A stretch of 37,248 nt of DNA, taken from COE1 sp963596435 (GTDB taxonomy: Bacteria > Bacillota > Clostridia > Lachnospirales > Lachnospiraceae). The notes under the pieces are model-generated. The model searched no databases. It was not told the origin of the DNA and saw only the letters and a list, made by a program, of their open reading frames with translations. Both the position numbers and the translations under genes were made by a program. Position 1 is the first letter of the stretch. Each line of letters starts with the position of its first letter. The DNA lies in assembly GCA_963596435.1 (NCBI GenBank), contig CAVBMG010000024.1, positions 1 to 37,248 on the forward strand, given 5' to 3'. Shown piece after piece: positions 31,725-37,248 of this stretch.

Positions 31725-34472
31725 ATGAAAAAAAAGACAGTTTTTACGATAATAGGCATTCTTATAGTAGTCCTATGTATATTGTTTGGTTTAATTTTTT
31801 ATAAACAGAAAATAGGAAAAGATATTACTGTTAAAGGTAATGGGGACGATGTGACTCGCTATGAATGGCTGGAAAGGTTATGCGAATATGCAGGAATGAC
31901 AGAGTCACATACAGAAACCCCATATTTTAAAGATGTAAAGCCAGATAATACATATTTTTCATACATTCAGTCTGCAGTGGAATGGGAAGTGTTGCAAGAA
32001 GCTGATAAATTTCAAGGGGAGGCATATGCGTCAGGAGAATTTGTTGCGCTTACTGCAATCAGATCCTTGGGGGCTGAAAAACTGCAGATTTATTTTGAAA
32101 CAAATGAAGAAATAAAAGACAAAGAGTGTATTGCTTTAGCTATAGACAATGGATTAATTAAAAATGAAGAGTTAAACAAAGGGGTATCTGAAAAACGTTG
32201 TGAAGAGATACTAAGTAATTTGGGAGATTTGTATTGGAATGAAATATCAACAAAAAAATATTCAGACATAGTGTATCAGGATAAAGTAATCCAGATACCG
32301 ATAGAAGATATTATGGAGTGTGATAAAGATTATTCTCAAATAAAAGTATCTGATGAGATAACATCAAAAATGGAAACAGGAACAGTTGTTATTTTGGAAC
32401 AGGGAAATAGCGGATTAAAATGTGCACGTGAAGTATCCCATATAGATAAGAATGGAATGATATCACTGAAAAATGCGGCATTAGAAAAGACAATACAAAC
32501 TATGACAATTTCAGATACATCAAACATTTCTTTTGAAGATATTATAAATTATTATGGTTTAAATCAAAGTTCAAATTCTATGCAATATCAGGTACTGTCG
32601 TTGGTTAATAGAAACAGTAATTATCAGGCGAAGCCTATGCTTGATAAAAAAGTTCAATATACCAGTGAGGGTTTTACATTGGCATTATCTACAGAAGACA
32701 ATGAGCTATCGGTGACAATAATTAATAATGCAACAGAAGAAGAATACGAATTACCTGTTGAGATAGAATTAGAAGAAGGGAATGACTGGAAAGCAACCAT
32801 TAATATGGATAAGCTGGCAGTAACTGCACAGGTAAAATACTCCGCAACAGCGGGAGTGCAATATGCTGATGTTGGAGTGGAAAGTCATTCTACAATAAAT
32901 GGGGAAGCTAAATTATTTTCAAAAGATAAAAAGGTGAAATTAATGACAGCACCATTTCCAATGGCAGGGGGATTGATTAATATAGATATCAATTTATACC
33001 TGGTTCTTTCGGTAGAAGGAAATATTTCTCTGGAGGTTGAAGTCCCATTTCAAACATCAGTGCAATATGTGAAGGGAACGGGCTTACGTCATATTGTAAA
33101 CAATCCAGAGGTTGAACCTAAAGAAATTAAAGTAGACTGTGAGGCAAATGCATCAATCAGAGATGAAGCAATATTGTCTATTCTTCAATGTATAGATGTA
33201 ATGAATGTGCAGGAAGATATAGGGTTGGAAGCAGCAGTAGAGGCAGTGGTGCGCCCTAATGCTCAAGTATGTATGAATGAAGCTATTTATGCACCGATTA
33301 TTTCAATGAATATATGTAGTGAAGATGAAGAAACTTTGCTGGGAGAATTAGGAGTTTCGGCAGAATGGGAACTTATAAACGATGAAAATGCACCATTTAA
33401 ATTGCAACTTCATTTAGAAATTATGCCAGATGGAACTTCGCAAATAGTAAAAGAATGTACATATAAAGAAGAAGCCATTGACAATATAACATATGAAACG
33501 AAATATGCCACTGCTAATAATGTTAATTTCCCGACTTTTTATTTTGACTATCCAAGTAACTGGACGGTTTCAAATGAGGAAATGGATACAGATTTGTGTA
33601 ATGAGACAGTAGTAATATCTAGTGGCAGAGGAGTAAATGTTACTTACAAAGATTTCAGTGTTACAGATTTAAGTGCAATAGGTGCTAACGGACATTCTTA
33701 TCAAGAAGCTGAAGTAACCAAGGTAGCAGATTCTGACTTCAGTCCTTCTTATACAGATCAGAATTATTCAAATGTCAATTATGTGGTTGCAAAAATCAAA
33801 GTAACTAAAGAAATGGAAGCAGGAGTGGATGAAGATTGGGTAGAGGTAGATGGTGCAACTTATTATGCAGTTGTTCCTGATAATATTTCAAAAAAAGTAA
33901 CTATGAATGGTTACTTGGGATTTTATGAAAAATTGTCATTTATTTATCCAACACCGCATGCTTTTATTGCTGATGCACCAGATGGAAAATTCACAGAGGA
34001 AGAAGAAAAAGAGGTAATTGCAATATTATCAAGCTTTAGGGTGAAAACAAATGCTATACAGACAAATGATCCAATATATGATGCCTTAGTAGAGGGGGAT
34101 TTTTCATATTTTGCGGGAACATATAAAGCATGTGGTGCTTATGCAGATATGTACGGTGGTGGGGAGGATATAAATAATATGATCCTTCATGATAATGGAA
34201 TTATTACTGGTGGAGGTTTGTCTTTTTTACCAGATATGTATCCAACATCAGCACCTGTATCTGTAAAGAAACAAAAAGATGGTTCTTATTTATGTCAAGT
34301 AACATATATAGACGATTCACTTCAAAACTATTTTTTAATTTATCCAGAAGGAACTATAGGAGACAATCCGTATATATATAATGATCCATTTTTAACAGAA
34401 CATGTATATATACAATATATGCAGTTTGATGGTGGAGTAATGGATATTATATATTATAAAATTGATGAATAG
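31725..34472 (+). CDS. Large membrane-anchored extracellular protein with SLH-like N-terminus, 915 residues
   Basis: One N-terminal helix (TIIGILIVVLCILFGLIFY, residues 8-26) anchors a large outer part. Residues 40-165 look like S-layer homology-type repeats: TRYEWLERLCEYAGM, PYFKDVKPDNTYFSYIQSAVEWEVL, FVALTAIRSLG and CIALAIDNGLI. A beta-rich middle (about 170-590) is followed at about 600 by FPTFYFDYPSNWTVSNEE, resembling lipoprotein-like domains that begin with 'YPSNW', and by a last domain from about 780 (FSYFAGTYKACGAYADMYGG). No catalytic motif is visible. SLH-like repeats suggest wall attachment, but with a membrane anchor present they may do something else. The ribosome binding site is AGGAGA 8 bases upstream. 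Same AT-rich composition as its neighbours; 27 bases separate it from the next gene's start. Confidence 0.8.
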   Translation: MKKKTVFTIIGILIVVLCILFGLIFYKQKIGKDITVKGNGDDVTRYEWLERLCEYAGMTESHTETPYFKDVKPDNTYFSYIQSAVEWEVLQEADKFQGEAYASGEFVALTAIRSLGAEKLQIYFETNEEIKDKECIALAIDNGLIKNEELNKGVSEKRCEEILSNLGDLYWNEISTKKYSDIVYQDKVIQIPIEDIMECDKDYSQIKVSDEITSKMETGTVVILEQGNSGLKCAREVSHIDKNGMISLKNAALEKTIQTMTISDTSNISFEDIINYYGLNQSSNSMQYQVLSLVNRNSNYQAKPMLDKKVQYTSEGFTLALSTEDNELSVTIINNATEEEYELPVEIELEEGNDWKATINMDKLAVTAQVKYSATAGVQYADVGVESHSTINGEAKLFSKDKKVKLMTAPFPMAGGLINIDINLYLVLSVEGNISLEVEVPFQTSVQYVKGTGLRHIVNNPEVEPKEIKVDCEANASIRDEAILSILQCIDVMNVQEDIGLEAAVEAVVRPNAQVCMNEAIYAPIISMNICSEDEETLLGELGVSAEWELINDENAPFKLQLHLEIMPDGTSQIVKECTYKEEAIDNITYETKYATANNVNFPTFYFDYPSNWTVSNEEMDTDLCNETVVISSGRGVNVTYKDFSVTDLSAIGANGHSYQEAEVTKVADSDFSPSYTDQNYSNVNYVVAKIKVTKEMEAGVDEDWVEVDGATYYAVVPDNISKKVTMNGYLGFYEKLSFIYPTPHAFIADAPDGKFTEEEEKEVIAILSSFRVKTNAIQTNDPIYDALVEGDFSYFAGTYKACGAYADMYGGGEDINNMILHDNGIITGGGLSFLPDMYPTSAPVSVKKQKDGSYLCQVTYIDDSLQNYFLIYPEGTIGDNPYIYNDPFLTEHVYIQYMQFDGGVMDIIYYKIDE

Positions 34473-34499
34473 TAGATGGGGAATAGGAGTGTGATTATC

Positions 34500-35798
34500 A
34501 TGAAAAGAAAAGTACAAAGTATTATATTTATGATGTTGATTTTCAGCCTACTTACTGGTTGTGCAAAAGTCGCAGATGAAAAGAAAATGCAAGAAGAATT
34601 AGAAGAAAGTACCTATGCAGGATTATTAGCCGATGGAGAAAAAATAGATCAAATAGAAATTGTTGACAGAATAACTGATAAAAAAGGGAAATTAGATATT
34701 GTAACATGCAATATTACAACAGAGGATGCGGATATCAAATACTTGAAAAGGGTTACTTTGAATTATTCTTTACAGAAAAAAGGCTGGATATTGGATTCGG
34801 TTAATGTAGCTCCGGAGTATGAGTGGGGGAAGAAACCATTGAGGGGTGTGAGTGAGGAAAAAATAGAGAATCTTTTGTACAATCAAGTTGTGGAAATTGA
34901 AGGTGAAGAATGGGTGATCACACCTGATATGGTAAAAAATATATCTATAGATCATGAAAATGCTGATTTGGAAAATAGTTCTGATACGGTAACATTTGAC
35001 TTAACATTATCTTCAAAAGTTGAAGATGCACAGGGTCAACTAACAGTAGTTTATGTTTTTTTTAATACATGGACAGTAGCATCTATAGATATTAGCAAGA
35101 CATTTACAACTACAATAAATGCTGACTATGCACCTGACTATACAGCTAATGATTTTATAGCAGAAATTGCAAAGCAGGAACTGGAATTAGTAGATAATAA
35201 AAATGAAGGTCAATTATTTACATTTTCATCGACTCCCAATCAAACAGTAAGTATATTGGAAGAGGAGATAACAGATTTTAAAATTGATAGTCAGCAATCT
35301 AGTGAAAAGGGAATGATGCAGACTTATAATTGTAGCTGTATATTGAATAAACCACAGGTTACTTTTATATTAAATCCTATCATAACATGTTATTATGACA
35401 GTTCTACAGGATGGAGTATACAGTCCACGAACATTACTTACAAATTGCAAGAGATAAATATATTAGGCGAATGGACAGGGACATATACAAATGTAGGAAA
35501 TGTAACCGGAAGTATAATTTTAAATATTACGGATATTGACAGTACAGGAAGAATAGAAGCGACATACAGTTATACGCCGGATGAAATCAGTAGATTTGTA
35601 CAGCCGGGAAGTTATAAACTGTCTGGACAAATTAATAAAAACACTATGTACATAAAACTAGACGAAGGAGATTGGATAGAAGAACCAGCGGAACATTTAT
35701 ATGGTGATAAACATGATGTGATTGCTATACTATGTGTGGATGAGGGGGTAATTAGAGGAGCAGGGCATAATTCGAGCCCATTTGAAGTAAAACAATAG
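34500..35798 (+). CDS. Lipoprotein of unknown function, 432 residues
   Basis: A signal peptide ending in a lipobox LTGC (C21) opens a mostly beta-strand protein. Residues 25-110, 115-200 and 225-325 seem to be three related segments, each with a pattern like 'I..V..I.D..G..D...C.I' and a final 'GWSI.S.N' or 'TWTVASID' strand, suggesting repeated NTF2-like domains (my reading). The last 105 residues begin GEWTGTYTNVGNVTGSIILNI, which looks like a small beta-barrel domain also seen at the ends of other clostridial lipoproteins. The ATG at 34500 has AGGAG 10 bases before it; the ATG at 34476 lacks a site and would spoil the signal peptide. It is the last gene of the AT-rich unit, and a terminator follows. 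Confidence 0.78.
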   Translation: MKRKVQSIIFMMLIFSLLTGCAKVADEKKMQEELEESTYAGLLADGEKIDQIEIVDRITDKKGKLDIVTCNITTEDADIKYLKRVTLNYSLQKKGWILDSVNVAPEYEWGKKPLRGVSEEKIENLLYNQVVEIEGEEWVITPDMVKNISIDHENADLENSSDTVTFDLTLSSKVEDAQGQLTVVYVFFNTWTVASIDISKTFTTTINADYAPDYTANDFIAEIAKQELELVDNKNEGQLFTFSSTPNQTVSILEEEITDFKIDSQQSSEKGMMQTYNCSCILNKPQVTFILNPIITCYYDSSTGWSIQSTNITYKLQEINILGEWTGTYTNVGNVTGSIILNITDIDSTGRIEATYSYTPDEISRFVQPGSYKLSGQINKNTMYIKLDEGDWIEEPAEHLYGDKHDVIAILCVDEGVIRGAGHNSSPFEVKQ

Positions 35799-35812
35799 AT
35801 ACAAAGTGATAG

Positions 35813-35848
35813 TAGGAGAGCAGAACATAATTTGCTCTCCTATTTGTT
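35813..35848 (+). terminator. Terminator of the AT-rich three-gene unit
   Basis: TAGGAGAGCA (35813-35822) and TGCTCTCCTA (35833-35842) pair perfectly around GAACATAATT, followed by TTTG. Confidence 0.85.
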
Positions 35849-35869
35849 ATAGTTTATTATTTTAGAATA

Positions 35870-35878
35870 TGGTATACT
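35870..35878 (+). promoter_or_regulatory. Possible extended -10 promoter of the methyltransferase gene
   Basis: TGG followed by TATACT matches an extended -10 element (TGn-TATAAT) with no good -35 box. It lies 58 bases before the ATG and just past a terminator. Confidence 0.35.
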
Positions 35879-35935
35879 GTATCCATATGACCGAGAATCA
35901 ATAAAAGGTAATGGAAAGTAAGGTAAGGATAAAAA

Positions 35936-37138
35936 ATGGCAGAAGCAATAGTAACATTGAAAAAAGGCGAAGGCAGAAGCTTAAAAGCAGGCGGCTTATG
36001 GGTATTTGATAATGAAATAGATACAATTATGGGTACGTTTACCAATGGCGATATCGTAATCGTACATGATTTTGATGGATATATGATGGGCAGGGGCTTC
36101 ATCAACCAGAATTCCAAGATACGTGTCCGTATGATGACCAGAAATAAAGAGCAGCAGATTGATGAGGCTTTTCTTAGAAACAGAGTGCAGACAGCCTGGA
36201 ATTATCGTAAAGATACGGTAGATACTTCTTCCTGTCGCGTAATATTTGGGGAAGCAGATTTCCTGCCAGGGATTGTAATTGATAAATATGAGGATGTACT
36301 GGTAGTGGAATCCCTGTCACTTGGAATCGACAGATTCAAGGAAACAATTGTCAGACTGTTAAAAGAGTGTATGGCAGAGGACGGCATCCATATTCGTGGC
36401 GTATATGAGAGAAGTGATGCCAAAGAACGTGAGAAGGAAGGTCTGAGGAAGGTAAAAGGCTTCATCGGAGAGCCTTTTGACACCAATATCGAGATCGTGG
36501 AAAATGGTGTTCATTACATGGTAGACGTGGAGAATGGACAAAAGACAGGTTTCTTCCTTGACCAGAAATATAACAGACTGGCAATGCAGAGAATCTGCAA
36601 AGGCAAGAAGGTACTGGACTGCTTCACCCATATGGGAACCTTTGCACTCAATGCAGGAATCGCCGGAGCAAAAGATGTGACAGGACTGGATATATCTGAA
36701 TATGCAGTAGAACAGGCAACCAGAAATGCCAAGCTCAATCATCTGGAAGATACTGTGCATTTTCGTTGTGCCAATGTGTTGGATGAACTGCCCAAGCTGG
36801 CTGCCGCAGGTGAGCAGTATGATGTAGTGATTCTGGATCCTCCCGCTTTTACAAAGTCAAGGGAAGCAACCAAGAATGCAATCAAGGGCTATCGTGAGAT
36901 CAACATGAAGGGCATGAAGCTTGTAAAAGACGGAGGATATCTGGCAACCTGTTCCTGCTCGCATTTCATGACACAGGAATTACTGGCTAAGACCATCAAG
37001 GAAGCCGCAAAGGCAACCCATAAGCGCCTGCGCCAGGTAGAGTTCAGAACCCAAAGCCCTGATCATCCAATATTGTGGGCAGCAGATGAGAGCTATTATT
37101 TAAAATTTTTCATCTTCCAAGTCGTTGAGGAAAAATAA
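35936..37138 (+). CDS. Class I SAM-dependent rRNA methyltransferase, RlmI/RlmK-like
   Basis: A 400-residue enzyme of the family that methylates 23S rRNA on cytosine C5 or guanine N7. Residues 1-75 form a PUA-like RNA-binding part (LKKGEGRSLKAGGLWVFDNEI). The Rossmann domain carries the SAM motif VLDCFTHMGTFALNAG, LDISEYAVEQA, and the catalytic ILDPPAFTKSRE. The preceding GQKTGFFLDQKYNR is typical of RlmI/RlmK-like proteins. The exact rRNA position is unknown. AAGGTAAGGA lies upstream of the ATG. It is the first gene after the AT-rich block and returns to the normal base composition. Confidence 0.88.
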   Translation: MAEAIVTLKKGEGRSLKAGGLWVFDNEIDTIMGTFTNGDIVIVHDFDGYMMGRGFINQNSKIRVRMMTRNKEQQIDEAFLRNRVQTAWNYRKDTVDTSSCRVIFGEADFLPGIVIDKYEDVLVVESLSLGIDRFKETIVRLLKECMAEDGIHIRGVYERSDAKEREKEGLRKVKGFIGEPFDTNIEIVENGVHYMVDVENGQKTGFFLDQKYNRLAMQRICKGKKVLDCFTHMGTFALNAGIAGAKDVTGLDISEYAVEQATRNAKLNHLEDTVHFRCANVLDELPKLAAAGEQYDVVILDPPAFTKSREATKNAIKGYREINMKGMKLVKDGGYLATCSCSHFMTQELLAKTIKEAAKATHKRLRQVEFRTQSPDHPILWAADESYYLKFFIFQVVEEK

Positions 37139-37248
37139 GGACTGGAAAGTGGCGGGAATGCTTGATTTATAAGGGATTGAAGGCATTCGACGGTTACAGA
37201 GAAAACCTCGTAAAGTATCGCAAAATATCACAAAACCGTGATTCAAAG
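37139..37248. other. Window end, no feature recognised
   Basis: 110 bases with no gene start, tRNA or terminator that I can support. ACGGTT (37190-37195) and AACCGT (37234-37239) are inverted, but the pairing is short. Confidence 0.5.

Noticed and set aside
30570..35848. Insertion sequence or integrative element carrying the AT-rich block
   Set aside because: No transposase, integrase, terminal inverted repeats or target duplications are visible at either edge.
37139..37248. tRNA gene or integration site at the right edge
   Set aside because: No cloverleaf or T-loop sequence could be found; the inverted hexamers alone are not enough.

Overview
The window looks like chromosome of an anaerobic Firmicute of the Lachnospiraceae type (class Clostridia). 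Evidence: strong AGGAGG-type ribosome binding sites before most genes, a large Bacillus/Clostridium-type SRP RNA with an Alu domain, FabK rather than FabI as enoyl reductase, a FabT-like MarR regulator, a class III ribonucleotide reductase activase-type radical SAM protein, many lipoproteins, and moderate to low GC. Genus cannot be fixed from the sequence alone.

Layout. 1-2.7 kb: the 3' end of an MsmK/UgpC-type sugar ABC ATPase, a PucR/CdaR-type regulator and an unknown protein. 2.7-7.5 kb: NrdG-like radical SAM activase (minus), tadA, a PatB/MalY C-S lyase, the SRP RNA gene (ffs), a DUF3048 lipoprotein, and a small unknown gene with a highly structured 3' region. 7.5-16.5 kb: a fatty-acid synthesis operon in the order acpP-fabK-fabD-fabG-fabF-fabZ-accDA (fused)-NMO-family flavoprotein-fabH-marR. 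It starts at a clear sigma-A promoter followed by two tandem FabT-like palindromes, and its last gene is probably the repressor that binds them. accB and accC are missing from the usual positions.

16.5-23.2 kb: a GGDEF protein cut short, a zinc-ribbon protein, a secreted ComEC-like metallo-beta-lactamase-fold protein with a C-terminal cysteine module, a PHP phosphoesterase, a PAP2-like membrane protein, an orphan Phd/YefM-type antitoxin, an AT-rich gap of about 700 bases with an 8-unit tandem repeat and a minus-strand terminator, and a membrane-anchored GDPD. 23.3-28.9 kb: a tight operon of an M13 metallopeptidase lipoprotein, a secreted SH3-like protein, a DEDDh exonuclease fused to a SpoT-like HD domain, and a D,D-carboxypeptidase carrying the same N-terminal SH3-like module. 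28.9-30.5 kb: a sodium:alanine/glycine symporter whose ribosome binding site lies in a long perfect hairpin.

30.57-35.85 kb: an AT-rich, probably acquired block: a short XRE regulator on the minus strand, divergent from a three-gene set of a two-helix membrane protein, a 915-residue membrane-anchored protein with SLH-like N-terminus, and a lipoprotein. After it comes an RlmI/RlmK-like 23S rRNA methyltransferase; the last 110 bases hold nothing I recognise. The three points most worth following are the Cys-rich NMO-family enzyme inside the fatty-acid operon (a candidate FabX-like enzyme for unsaturated fatty acids), the exonuclease-alarmone hydrolase fusion, and the AT-rich envelope block.
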